Position numbers and translations under genes: made by a program. This document shows positions 1 through 7,571 of a DNA stretch of 15,991 nt, in pieces. Origin of the DNA: JAJFUG01 sp964473155 (GTDB lineage Bacteria; Gemmatimonadota; Glassbacteria; GWA2-58-10); NCBI GenBank assembly GCA_964473155.1, contig CAYYNT010000081.1, forward strand, positions 1-15,991. Direction: 5' to 3'. Position 1 is the first letter of the stretch; each line of letters opens with the position of its first letter. A model generated the notes under the pieces. It searched no databases, was not told the origin of the DNA, and worked only from the letters and a program-made list of their open reading frames with translations.

Positions 1-1039
1 CCACCAGCTCGCTCTCTTTCACCTTGGCCACGATCTCGCCCCGGCGGAACACCAGCCCTGAGCCGCGCCCGCCCGCTATACCGAAATCGGCCTCCCGCGC
101 CTCCCCCGGCCCGTTGACCACGCAGCCCATCACCGCCACCGTTAGCGGACGGTCCACCTTTGCCAGTCGGCGCTCCACCTCCTCCGCCATGCCGATCAGG
201 TCTATTTCCGTGCGCCCGCAGGTCGGGCACGAAATTATCTCCACCCCGCGTTGGCGCAGACCCAGCGCGGTCAGGATACGCCAGGCCACCCCGATTTCCT
301 CTACGGGATCGGCGGTCAGGCTCACCCGCAGCGTGTCGCCAATTCCCTCGGCCAGCAGGATACCCAGGCCCGCCGCGCTCAGCACCGCCCCGCGCAGGCG
401 GGTCCCGGCCTCGGTCACGCCCAGGTGCAGCGGATAATCGCAGCGGGCGGCGAAAATACGGTTGGCGCGGACAGTGGTCGGCACATCCGAGGCCTTGATC
501 GAGACCACGATGTCCGTGAAGCCGCAGTCCTTGAGAAGGGCGCAATGGCCGAAAGCGCTTTCGGCCAGGGCCTCGGGCGTGGGGCCGCCGAAACGGGCCA
601 GCAGTTCTTTCTCGAGCGAGCCGGAATTCACGCCGATCCGGATCGGTGCTTCACGAGCGGCCGCTGCGCGCGCCACCTCGCGCACCCGTTCTTTCGAGCC
701 GATATTGCCCGGATTGATCCTCAGTTTCGCCACCCCGGCCTCCAGCGCGGCCAGGGCCAGGCGGTAATCGAAATGGATGTCCGCCGACACGGGCAGCGGA
801 GAGCCTTTGACAATTTCTTTCAATGCCTCCACCGCCCGGCTGTCCGGTACGGCCACGCGCACCAGCTCGCACCCGGCTTCATGAAGCCGCCCGATCTGGG
901 CCAGCGTGGCCCGCGGATCGCGGGTGTCGGTGTTGGTCATCGACTGGACCAGCACCGGATGCGCCGACCCGATTGACAGGTTTCCCACCCTGACGCTTCG
1001 CGTGGCGCGCCGCTGGCTGAGAGGTTTGGATTCTTTCAA
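1..1039 (-). CDS. ispG: IspG, 4-hydroxy-3-methylbut-2-enyl diphosphate synthase (3' end cut by window)
   Basis: IspG (GcpE) reductively converts methylerythritol cyclodiphosphate to HMBPP, the penultimate step of the MEP isoprenoid pathway, in the cytoplasm. The minus-strand reading frame is open from 1039 to the window edge, giving about 346 residues; E. coli IspG has 372, so only a short C-terminal piece is missing. The three [4Fe-4S] ligands are visible as Cys271 and Cys274 (in SCPTCGR) and Cys306 (in MGCVVNGPGE), with Glu313 after them. These sit one residue off E. coli Cys270/273/305 and Glu312, which supports the start. The N-terminal half carries typical barrel motifs (VQSMTNTDT, ADIHFDY, LRINPGNIG). 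There is no ATG: I chose TTG at 1039 because AGAGG (1052-1048) lies 8 nt before it; TTG at 1045 is too close to that site and an in-frame stop lies upstream. It is the compact form without the extra central domain. I found no convincing promoter upstream. Confidence 0.95.
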   Translation of the reverse strand, partial: MKESKPLSQRRATRSVRVGNLSIGSAHPVLVQSMTNTDTRDPRATLAQIGRLHEAGCELVRVAVPDSRAVEALKEIVKGSPLPVSADIHFDYRLALAALEAGVAKLRINPGNIGSKERVREVARAAAAREAPIRIGVNSGSLEKELLARFGGPTPEALAESAFGHCALLKDCGFTDIVVSIKASDVPTTVRANRIFAARCDYPLHLGVTEAGTRLRGAVLSAAGLGILLAEGIGDTLRVSLTADPVEEIGVAWRILTALGLRQRGVEIISCPTCGRTEIDLIGMAEEVERRLAKVDRPLTVAVMGCVVNGPGEAREADFGIAGGRGSGLVFRRGEIVAKVKESELV

Positions 1040-1161
1040 CTTCAAGACCTCTAATAAATTTTCTTATTGTGCATCTTAACCGGAATTAATCACAAATTTG
1101 ATCTAAACAAAGAAAAATCATCCGCGTAGTAACACGAATGGGAGCTAACTTATTATTTTTG

Positions 1162-1274
1162 AATCCGGTTAGCCTTATTCAGGGGCACGGCGCGCCGTGT
1201 CCTGATATTCTTTAATGAGCGAGGCAGGCCTCGCCCCGAAAAAGAGTTCCGGCAATTTATGAATAAGCCGGATT
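1162..1274. repeat. Nested inverted repeat, about 113 bp
   Basis: The outer right arm TGAATAAGCCGGATT (1260-1274) is complementary to the left arm at 1162-1181, which has the same bases apart from a 5-nt insertion (TTAGC). Inside lie a 22-nt palindrome (1182-1203) and a small hairpin, CGAGG-CAGG-CCTCG, near 1219-1233. The layout resembles a small non-coding inverted-repeat element or the remains of one. I see no target-site duplication at the edges, so mobility is not shown. Confidence 0.5.
1182..1203. repeat. REP-like palindrome (GGGGC type)
   Basis: The core CACGGCGCGCCGTG (1186-1199) is a perfect 14-nt palindrome. With G-U and G-C pairs outside it the stem extends to 1182-1203. It starts GGGGC, like the hairpin at 15810-15829 downstream of ppdK, and such intergenic palindromes are commonly members of dispersed families. 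Only one clear copy of this exact type is in the window. Confidence 0.5.
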
Positions 1275-1341
1275 GATAACTCGTAACCAGTATCAATATT
1301 CTAAAACAACCTTTAAAGAGCAACCATAACGTTACATGGTT

Positions 1342-1372
1342 AAGAAAAACCCCGCGGGCGTGGCCGCGGGGT
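1342..1372 (-). terminator. Intrinsic terminator of the GH94-like gene
   Basis: The arms CCCCGCGG (1350-1357) and CCGCGGGG (1364-1371) form a perfect 8-bp stem, 9 bp counting A1349-T1372, with a 6-nt loop. Read on the minus strand, the stem is followed at once by TTTTTCTTA. It lies about 105 nt after the stop codon of the gene ending at 1477 and should separate that gene from ispG. Confidence 0.9.
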
Positions 1373-1476
1373 CAGTATCAACACTCATGCGCGCGTGACA
1401 GAGAATCCGGGTGATCTCCGCGCCGGTTCCGCCTCAGGTTGCGCAACCGTAAAACGCAAAAAGTCCGGAACAAAAC

Positions 1477-4068
1477 TCAGCCAAGCTCCACCTCCAGTAT
1501 GGCCTCATGCCGTCCGGCCAGCCTTGCCGCCGGTATTTCAACCCGGCCGCCGGTCACTGCCAGCCTTTCACCGTCCAGACTGGCTGCGCGCACTCCTCGG
1601 CTGACCGCCTTTGGATTGCTGAACACGGCCTTGACCCTGCACCCGCGAAATTCTTTCACCACCCGGAACTGCTTCCAGCCGGAGGGTGCGACCGGGTCCA
1701 CAACCAGGGAATCGAACTCGGCCAGAAGGCCGAACATGCGGTCGAGCGACTTGCGCAGCCAGGCCAGAGCGCCGCTGAAATTGCTGTAAAGGTTTCGGCC
1801 GAAATGCTCGTGTTCGATGCCCACGGTGAAGTTTGAAATCTGATGCGGCGGCCCGGTGGCAATATCGGGCAGGGTGGCCTCGGGCAGAACCTTTTTCAGT
1901 TCGGCCAGGGCCCGGTCACCCTGACCGAGCTCACATAGGGCGTAAATAAGAAAGCTCTGGCCATGAGTGTATATCGAACCGTTTTCAAACTGTCCCGGCA
2001 CCATGTCGCAGATCCGTCCGACCCGGCGGCTTTTTTCCGTATAGGAGGGAGCCAGCAGAAGGTGCCCAAGTGGAGTGTCGAGAGTTTCAATGGATTTCAG
2101 CACTTGTTCGACCCGTCCGGCTGCGGCGGCCACTCCGCTGAACAGCGACCAGGTGTTCACGTTGAGATGAATGCGACCCTCTTCCGAACCCGCGGAACCC
2201 ACCGGAGTTCCGTCTCCGGCAAACGCATAGACATAATGCTTGCCATCCCAGGCTTTCGCATTGATCGCCTCTGTCATTTCCGCGATAATTCTGTCCATAA
2301 GGGCCGTGTTTTCGTCATCCTTGCGTAAAACGGTCAACTCCCGCATCCTGCGGGCGGCGAAAACCAGAGCCATACTGAGCCAGACACTCACTCCCTTCCC
2401 GTCATGCCCTACCCCATCCAGCGCGTCGTTCCAGTCTCCGTGGCCGATCCGGCAGAGACCGTGCAGACCGCGATGCTCGAACAAGCCGCGCACGCCACGC
2501 AAGGTATGCTCATATATTGAAGCCTTATTGCCGGTCTCGACCCGGTCAGACTCGGGATTGAAGAAGCCTTCCTCAATGTCCAGGATGGAAGGATCGCCTG
2601 TTTCCTTGACGTACGAAACCAGGGTATCGGGAATCCAGGAACTGGAATCCATGTACATCCTCAGATCGTGCGGCGCTCCATCGAACTTGGCGAACTGGCG
2701 CACCGCGCGCCCGTCTTCGAGCTGGTAGCGCAGGGCTACCGGAAGCATGGTCCGGGTGTATTCCGGGTCGAAAGAGTTTATACCCAGAAGGTCCTGCAGG
2801 ATGTCCCGGTAACCGACCTTGTCCAGGGCCCTTGTCCAGCGCGCCGTGTTCTTGGCCTGGTATTTGGACCAGACATTGAAAAAACGGTCTATTTCAGGAT
2901 CTGGAGTGCCGGCAAGGTGACGGCCTGTCATAGTTTCCCAGTTTTTTTCGAGACCTTTGCGCTCCCTCTCAACGCCATCGCCGCGGAAATAAAGATTGCG
3001 CAGACTTTCCAGGTGAATCCGGCCTTTTTCGCAGTCGCTGTCGGTCACTCCGAGAAGGAAATCAAACGTTCTCCGTTCTCCTGGATCCAGCTTCACACAG
3101 AACTGCATGGCCGAAACCAGGCCAAGATAGGGCTGCACGCCAAGCGATCCGGAGCATCGCCCAAGCTCCACCGCGCGCGGGAAGCGGCGGAAATGTCCAC
3201 CGCCGGTGAATTCCTCTCCCGACATGTCGAAACTGTCGAACGGCTCGCGGCTCATCAGGAATCCGGTGCGCGGGTGCTTGTTGTTCTGGTCGCGGTTGAG
3301 CGCCACCAGTGCGCTCAATTCCTCATAAAAGCGTCCCTGGCTGACCACGCGCGGGTCGAAATAATAGCCGGGGTATGATTCCAGCCCCCAGTTGATCGAA
3401 AGAAAAAGATCGAGATTGCGTCCGCGCTTCGACTCGTTGAACACCTTCAAGCGCCACACTTCCAGCGGCCCATCCACCGGAACGAACGCTTGCAGTTCTG
3501 TACGGACGCCGTTACGCAGGGCTGTCAGGGTGACTGCGCCAAGCCCCTGCTCGCAGCGGTAATCCGTGTACAATCCCTCTTCCAGCCCGCGCTGCGGGAA
3601 AGCGCACCAGATGTCCGGATGGTCCTGCACCTGTTCGCGCAGCCAGAAATGGCGCTGATCTGTGGAACGCGGCGCAGTGGGGACATAAGAACTGTCCTTG
3701 TGCGAGGTCATGCTTCCGGCAAGCACGGAATCCAGGCAGGCGAAGCCGCCGCCGGTCTGGTCCCAGAACGCGCCCCAGGAACCATGCTCATGGCTGTGGT
3801 TGCTGCTGATAAGATGCAGAAAAGGGCGTGGCGTTTCGACAGAGGTCACAACCACCCGGCTTGAATGAATGAAATCCTCGCCGTCCCTTGAATCCACAAA
3901 ATGGCTGTAACGGGAACGCAGCTCGGAAATCTGTTCCTGCGACAATGCTTCTTTCAGAGGACGCTTGGATTTCAGGACCTCGATGGCTTTTTTCACGAGA
4001 CCGTCAAGACGGGCCTTATCTTCCGCCGATTCATTGAGAGTTGTTCTCGTTTCACTTCTTGTCGACAT
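1477..4068 (-). CDS. GH94-like glycoside phosphorylase (cellobiose-phosphorylase-type)
   Basis: This 863-residue protein looks like a GH94 (former GT36) inverting glycoside phosphorylase, which splits beta-linked glucosides with inorganic phosphate to give a sugar 1-phosphate. The DWND motif (Asp545-Asp548, in GDWNDALD) carries the expected general-acid Asp. His702 in ENGSIYTH and Ser765-Gly766 in NFSG fall where the family has phosphate-binding His and Thr-Gly. The N-terminal beta-sandwich region (about 70-350) has TPRPFLHLISS and GGGFACLDS; the catalytic helical barrel covers roughly 380-775; a small beta domain ends the protein. The first 60 residues are a charged helical extension. There is no signal peptide, so it is probably cytoplasmic. 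Length fits cellobiose phosphorylases (about 800-820). The ATG at 4068 has AAAGG 10 nt upstream. The gene stands alone with its own promoter and terminator and no sugar transporter beside it, so the substrate is unknown. Family is fairly sure; specificity is not. Confidence 0.8.
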   Translation of the reverse strand: MSTRSETRTTLNESAEDKARLDGLVKKAIEVLKSKRPLKEALSQEQISELRSRYSHFVDSRDGEDFIHSSRVVVTSVETPRPFLHLISSNHSHEHGSWGAFWDQTGGGFACLDSVLAGSMTSHKDSSYVPTAPRSTDQRHFWLREQVQDHPDIWCAFPQRGLEEGLYTDYRCEQGLGAVTLTALRNGVRTELQAFVPVDGPLEVWRLKVFNESKRGRNLDLFLSINWGLESYPGYYFDPRVVSQGRFYEELSALVALNRDQNNKHPRTGFLMSREPFDSFDMSGEEFTGGGHFRRFPRAVELGRCSGSLGVQPYLGLVSAMQFCVKLDPGERRTFDFLLGVTDSDCEKGRIHLESLRNLYFRGDGVERERKGLEKNWETMTGRHLAGTPDPEIDRFFNVWSKYQAKNTARWTRALDKVGYRDILQDLLGINSFDPEYTRTMLPVALRYQLEDGRAVRQFAKFDGAPHDLRMYMDSSSWIPDTLVSYVKETGDPSILDIEEGFFNPESDRVETGNKASIYEHTLRGVRGLFEHRGLHGLCRIGHGDWNDALDGVGHDGKGVSVWLSMALVFAARRMRELTVLRKDDENTALMDRIIAEMTEAINAKAWDGKHYVYAFAGDGTPVGSAGSEEGRIHLNVNTWSLFSGVAAAAGRVEQVLKSIETLDTPLGHLLLAPSYTEKSRRVGRICDMVPGQFENGSIYTHGQSFLIYALCELGQGDRALAELKKVLPEATLPDIATGPPHQISNFTVGIEHEHFGRNLYSNFSGALAWLRKSLDRMFGLLAEFDSLVVDPVAPSGWKQFRVVKEFRGCRVKAVFSNPKAVSRGVRAASLDGERLAVTGGRVEIPAARLAGRHEAILEVELG

Positions 4069-4147
4069 TCATTGCGCCTTTCGGGAACTGTCTGTTGATA
4101 ACTGACTGGATGGCGTGTTCCATTCCTTTCCAATAATCGAACTTGAT

Positions 4148-4176
4148 AATATATCTCCAGCGCTGTTGTCTGTCCA
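4148..4176 (-). promoter_or_regulatory. Sigma70-type promoter of the GH94-like gene
   Basis: On the minus strand TGGACA (4176-4171, five of six consensus bases) is followed after exactly 17 nt by TATATT (4153-4148, five of six). It points toward the gene starting at 4068 and leaves a leader of about 70 nt. Confidence 0.7.
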
Positions 4177-4199
4177 GAACTGTGAGAATCCATATTCTA

Positions 4200-4228
4200 T
4201 TGACAAAAACAGTACACGCTTTTATCAA
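4200..4228 (+). promoter_or_regulatory. Sigma70-type promoter of ecfT
   Basis: A perfect TTGACA at 4200-4205 is followed after 17 nt by TATCAA (4223-4228, four of six). It fires away from the minus-strand promoter 24 nt to its left, so the two form a divergent pair. The ecfT start follows about 33 nt downstream, with AGAGG and GGAGG before it. Confidence 0.6.
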
Positions 4229-4260
4229 CGTCCTGCTGAAAGAAAAGAGGTGGAGGATCG

Positions 4261-5067
4261 ATGCGAATGAAACCCGGATTCTATCTGGGACGTTTCACCC
4301 CCGGCAACAGTCTTGCGCACAGCCTGGACACGCGGATAAAAGTTATTATCACCGGTTTTTTTTCTGTCGCTGTCTGGAATGTTAACAGCGCGGCCGGACT
4401 TGTACTGATGAGCGCGGTCGTGATTGGATGGGCGCTGATGGCCCGCTCCGGCGCCAGGCAGATGATCGCCCCTCTGCGTGGAATGGCAATTCCGGCTTTG
4501 TTCATATTTGTTTACTATCTCTGGTCAGAGATTTCTTTTGGCGGGCAAGGCCTGGCCGGGGAGTTGATGCAGGCTATGGGACGGACAACCGTTCTGCTGG
4601 TAAAAGCAGGACTGGCGCTGGCTGCCGCGGCCTGGCTGTGCCTTTACACCCCCCCGCTTAGAGTCGTGGACGCGCTTGCTTATCTGCTGTCCCCTCTCGA
4701 ACGGCTGAAAATCCCGGTGCGCCAGTTTTCTTTCAGCGTCGGACTGATTCTCCGTTTTTTCCCTGATGCCGTCACCCGCCTGGGAGAATTCTATCGAACG
4801 CTGCAGTTGCGCGAGACATGCAGCCTTTCGCGCCGTGGATGGTTGAGACGCGCGCCGGCGACCGTGCGGCGGGTTATCGACGCCATGGTCCTGTATATGC
4901 ACTATTCGTTGCACAGCTCGCATCTTGTGGCCCAGGGTCTGATTACTCGCGGCTATAACCCGTATCGGCGCGTGCCGCCGTCGTCAGCCTCGCCTCCTGC
5001 CTTCTGGGAATACACCGTGCTCATCATTTCTTGCGCGGCTGCGGCAGCGGCCTGGCTATGGCTTTAG
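4261..5067 (+). CDS. ecfT: EcfT-family transmembrane subunit of an ECF transporter
   Basis: EcfT is the integral-membrane coupling subunit of energy-coupling-factor (vitamin or metal) importers; it joins two ATPases (EcfA) to a substrate-binding S component. The 268-residue protein opens with the family-like GFYLGRFTPGNSLAHSLDTR. Hydrophobic segments lie near 27-58, 75-93, 108-130 and 251-268. The cytoplasmic coupling region (about 160-232) has LRFFPD and two Arg motifs. The second, ITRG (228-231), resembles the canonical ARG motif, but the first reads QLRE (182-185), where the usual Gly is Glu. AGAGG/GGAGG precede the ATG; Met3 (4267) is an alternative start. truA follows, as in the common ecfA-ecfA-ecfT-truA order, but no ATPase or S-component gene is in this window. 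The substrate cannot be told. Confidence 0.82.
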   Translation: MRMKPGFYLGRFTPGNSLAHSLDTRIKVIITGFFSVAVWNVNSAAGLVLMSAVVIGWALMARSGARQMIAPLRGMAIPALFIFVYYLWSEISFGGQGLAGELMQAMGRTTVLLVKAGLALAAAAWLCLYTPPLRVVDALAYLLSPLERLKIPVRQFSFSVGLILRFFPDAVTRLGEFYRTLQLRETCSLSRRGWLRRAPATVRRVIDAMVLYMHYSLHSSHLVAQGLITRGYNPYRRVPPSSASPPAFWEYTVLIISCAAAAAAWLWL

Positions 5068-5144
5068 GAGAGACAGTTGCCGCTTTCGGCATCAGTTGAT
5101 TTTTATTATCTTTTCTTATGAGACCGTCCAACGGAACAAGTCAG

Positions 5145-5969
5145 ATGCAGGAAGCGCCGGCCGGACAGGAAAAAGCCCCTCGAAGACTTTGCTGCCGGGT
5201 GGCATACGACGGGACCGGGTATGCCGGCTGGCAGTACCAGCCCGGCGCACAGACAGTCCAGGGAGCGTTAGAGAGAGCGATTCTGTCAGTGACCGGCGAT
5301 AAAGTCCGCGTGACCGGGGCTGGAAGAACGGATGCCGGAGTGCATGCCACAGGCCAGACTGCTCACTGGGACACACTGTCGGATATAGAACCGGCGGTCC
5401 TGGAGCGGGCGCTCAACGCCCGCCTGGAACAGGATATCCGCGTCAGAGACCTCGGTGTGGCCGCGCATGGATTTCACGCGCGTTTCAGCGCCTGCTCACG
5501 CGAGTACAGCTATACCATCGTCGATAAAAATATGCCGGAAAGTGTCCTCAGGAGACGGTTTGCCTGGGTGCGGCCCCTGGACCGGATGGATTCAGGCCGG
5601 CTGGATGATTGCGCCTCGTTACTTGAGGGCGAGCATGATTTCAGCGGGTTCCATCGCGGGGGGAGCTATACGGCGCACAACCGTTGCCGTATCAGCCTTG
5701 CGCGATGGGAACACTTCGGCGGCATGAAAGTATTTAACGTGCGTGCAGACCGTTTTCTGCGCGGCATGGTCCGGATGCTGGTGGGGGCGATGGTTGCGGC
5801 AGCCGAAAGGAAAGCTTCTCCCGAGGCTTTCGCCGCCGCGCTCGAACAGAAGAATCACTGGTTCAGGGCTGTTCCGGTCCCGGCCTGCGGGTTGATCCTT
5901 GTCCGGGTCGATTACCCCGGAGGTTTCGATATAAAAAACGATCGGGAGGCGTATTGCGCAGATATTTAA
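5145..5969 (+). CDS. truA: TruA, tRNA pseudouridine(38-40) synthase
   Basis: TruA isomerises uridines 38-40 in the anticodon arm of many tRNAs to pseudouridine. The catalytic Asp63 lies in GAGRTDAGVHA, and YDGTGYAGWQ near the N-terminus and FLRGMVRMLVG near the C-terminus are family landmarks. I start at ATG 5145 (274 aa) because GGAA at 5133-5136 lies 8 nt before it. The in-frame ATG at 5118 would add nine residues but has only a T-rich stretch upstream and no ribosome-binding site; either start leaves a short non-conserved N-terminal tail. The gene follows ecfT by 77 nt and its last 16 nt overlap the start of htrA, so all three are probably cotranscribed. Confidence 0.95.
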   Translation: MQEAPAGQEKAPRRLCCRVAYDGTGYAGWQYQPGAQTVQGALERAILSVTGDKVRVTGAGRTDAGVHATGQTAHWDTLSDIEPAVLERALNARLEQDIRVRDLGVAAHGFHARFSACSREYSYTIVDKNMPESVLRRRFAWVRPLDRMDSGRLDDCASLLEGEHDFSGFHRGGSYTAHNRCRISLARWEHFGGMKVFNVRADRFLRGMVRMLVGAMVAAAERKASPEAFAAALEQKNHWFRAVPVPACGLILVRVDYPGGFDIKNDREAYCADI

Positions 5970-7510
5970 TCACATTCTCGCTTGTCACCATTCTGGCGCT
6001 TCTTGCTTTCTCACTTTTCAGGCAGAGCGGTCCACTGCTTCCAGGGCGTGAGAAAGCTGAAGTCACGGACAGCGGTTCCGGCGCAGGACGAGAAACGGAT
6101 GGAGACACGTTCGGTCTGGGAAAAGACCTGTGGGCCAGTGAACAGGAAAATGGCGATTACGGACGCCACAGCCTGGACAGCCTTCAGGAATCGCTGGGGC
6201 GCGGAAGGCGCAACGCCATTGTCCGGGCGGCGGAGCGTCTGGCCCCCGCCGTGGTCAGCGTATCGGTCACCCAGACACGTGTGGTCAATACGCCAGTGCG
6301 TGATTTTTTCGGCTATTTCTATGTGCCCCGCGAGCGTCAGGTGGAGAACCTGGGCAGCGGATTCATTTTCAACGGGCGTGGGTACATTCTGACCAACCAG
6401 CATGTGGTGGATCAGGCCAGCGGGATAAAAATTTCCACGAACCGGGGTGAGACTTATGACGCCACCCTGGTGGGAAAAGACGAGAACACCGACCTGGCGG
6501 TGCTCAAAATCGATCCCGGATCAACCCGGCTGATGGTTGCGCCTCTCGGAGACAGCGATGATCTTTTCATCGGCGAATGGGCCATAGCTATCGGCAGCCC
6601 TTTCGGCCTTCTGCTGGATGATCCCCAGCCCACTGTCACTGTCGGAGTGATCAGCGCAATAGGCCGGGATATCCGTCCCGAAGGAGGAGTCGAGGGCAAG
6701 GTCTACGCCAACATGATCCAGACAGACGCAGCGATCAATCCGGGTAACAGTGGCGGCCCGTTGCTTAATGCACTGGGTGAGGTGATCGGCATAAACACTT
6801 TTATTTTCAGCCAGAGCGGCGGTTCTGTGGGAATGGGATTCGCCATTCCGATCAATCGTGCCCGCAGGATAGCCGAGGACCTGATACGCGGCGGCAAGGT
6901 CCGTCACCCCTGGCTCGGAATCCGCGTTCAGGACCTGAACCGTGAAATCGCCGAAAGCATGGGTTATCCCGGGGACAGGCATCCACAGGGAGTCCTGGTG
7001 GCGGATGTGCAGGCCTTCTCTCCCGCGGCCTCCAGCGCCGCGGTCCGTCCCGGCGATGTCGTTGCGGCTCTTAACGGACGGAATATCCGTTCGAGCGAGG
7101 ACTGGGCGGGCGAAATGCTTGATGTGCGAGTGGGCGATCCGGTCGAGTTGAAAATCCTGCGCGACGGGCGCGAGACAAACGCACGGCTTACTCCGGTGGA
7201 GCAGCCCACCAGCCGGGCTGAACGCTACCGCACAGGTCTCGGGTTCTCGATGATCGATCTGACGCCTGAAGTTCGCAGCCAGCTCGAAGTGCGTGTCGAT
7301 CATGGCGCGGTGATTCTCGAGATCACGGATGCGGACCTGGTTGAAAACGGCACCCTGCTTCAGTATGATGTTCTGTACCAGATCGGTGGCGTCAAGATAA
7401 AGAATGCGGAGCAGGCGGTGAAAATACTGGCTGACATACCGCGGGGAAGCTACGGAGTGCTGCTGATCGAACGCGATAACCGCAGCATACGCCGTTATAT
7501 TACGGGATAA
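5954..7510 (+). CDS. HtrA/DegP-type trypsin-like serine protease with two PDZ domains
   Basis: This is a 518-residue HtrA-family envelope protease for protein quality control. After RRYL comes a hydrophobic segment (about residues 4-22) acting as a signal anchor or signal peptide, then a low-complexity linker to about residue 80. The trypsin-like domain has the full triad: His150 (TNQHVVD), Asp180 (NTDLAVLK) and Ser266 (GNSGGPL). PDZ1 covers roughly 320-410 and PDZ2 roughly 420-515. The start is TTG at 5954, with GGGAGG (5944-5949) 4 nt upstream; the membrane segment begins right after it, so no later start makes sense. The gene overlaps the truA 3' end by 16 nt, which suggests translational coupling. 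There is no lipobox Cys. Whether the protein counts as DegP, DegQ, DegS or MucD cannot be decided; two PDZ domains argue against DegS. Confidence 0.95.
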   Translation: MRRYLITFSLVTILALLAFSLFRQSGPLLPGREKAEVTDSGSGAGRETDGDTFGLGKDLWASEQENGDYGRHSLDSLQESLGRGRRNAIVRAAERLAPAVVSVSVTQTRVVNTPVRDFFGYFYVPRERQVENLGSGFIFNGRGYILTNQHVVDQASGIKISTNRGETYDATLVGKDENTDLAVLKIDPGSTRLMVAPLGDSDDLFIGEWAIAIGSPFGLLLDDPQPTVTVGVISAIGRDIRPEGGVEGKVYANMIQTDAAINPGNSGGPLLNALGEVIGINTFIFSQSGGSVGMGFAIPINRARRIAEDLIRGGKVRHPWLGIRVQDLNREIAESMGYPGDRHPQGVLVADVQAFSPAASSAAVRPGDVVAALNGRNIRSSEDWAGEMLDVRVGDPVELKILRDGRETNARLTPVEQPTSRAERYRTGLGFSMIDLTPEVRSQLEVRVDHGAVILEITDADLVENGTLLQYDVLYQIGGVKIKNAEQAVKILADIPRGSYGVLLIERDNRSIRRYITG

Positions 7511-7534
7511 ACGGCGGCCTCTGTCCGAAAAGGG

Positions 7535-7563
7535 TTGCCCATCGGGCCTTCAGAGTTTATAAT
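7535..7563 (+). promoter_or_regulatory. Promoter of the purB-purC-psd-pssA cluster
   Basis: A perfect TATAAT (7558-7563) follows TTGCCC (7535-7540, four of six) at exactly 17 nt. It lies in the 113-nt gap after htrA and predicts a start of transcription near 7570, about 55 nt before the purB ATG. Confidence 0.7.
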
Positions 7564-7571
7564 TCGCATTG

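Larger units (their letters stand above)
1040..1476. other. Gene-free spacer with nested inverted repeats
   Basis: This 437-nt stretch between two minus-strand genes has no credible reading frame. From right to left on the minus strand it holds the terminator of the glycoside phosphorylase gene, an imperfect palindrome around 1323-1340, a nested inverted-repeat block (1162-1274) and an AT-rich stretch of about 100 nt before ispG. The AT-rich part probably contains the ispG promoter, but no -35/-10 pair with good spacing stands out. A nine-base direct repeat, CAGTATCAA, occurs at 1288-1296 and 1373-1381. Confidence 0.7.

Noticed and set aside
251..976. Long plus-strand reading frame of 241 codons
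   Set aside because: It lies antisense to ispG, whose frame shows all family motifs; the GC-rich codons of ispG keep the opposite strand free of stops.
1050..1476. A tRNA or small protein gene in the spacer upstream of ispG
   Set aside because: I found no cloverleaf with a TTCRA-type arm and no reading frame with a start and ribosome site.
1477..4068. Reading the gene as a GH36 alpha-galactosidase
   Set aside because: The DWND motif and the phosphate-site His and Ser-Gly positions fit GH94 phosphorylases; the GH36 label often comes from a fold-level domain name.
7519..7563. Possible terminator after htrA: CTCTG/CAGAG arms followed by TTTATAATT
   Set aside because: The stem is short with a long irregular loop, and the T-rich part is better explained as the -10 box of the purB promoter.
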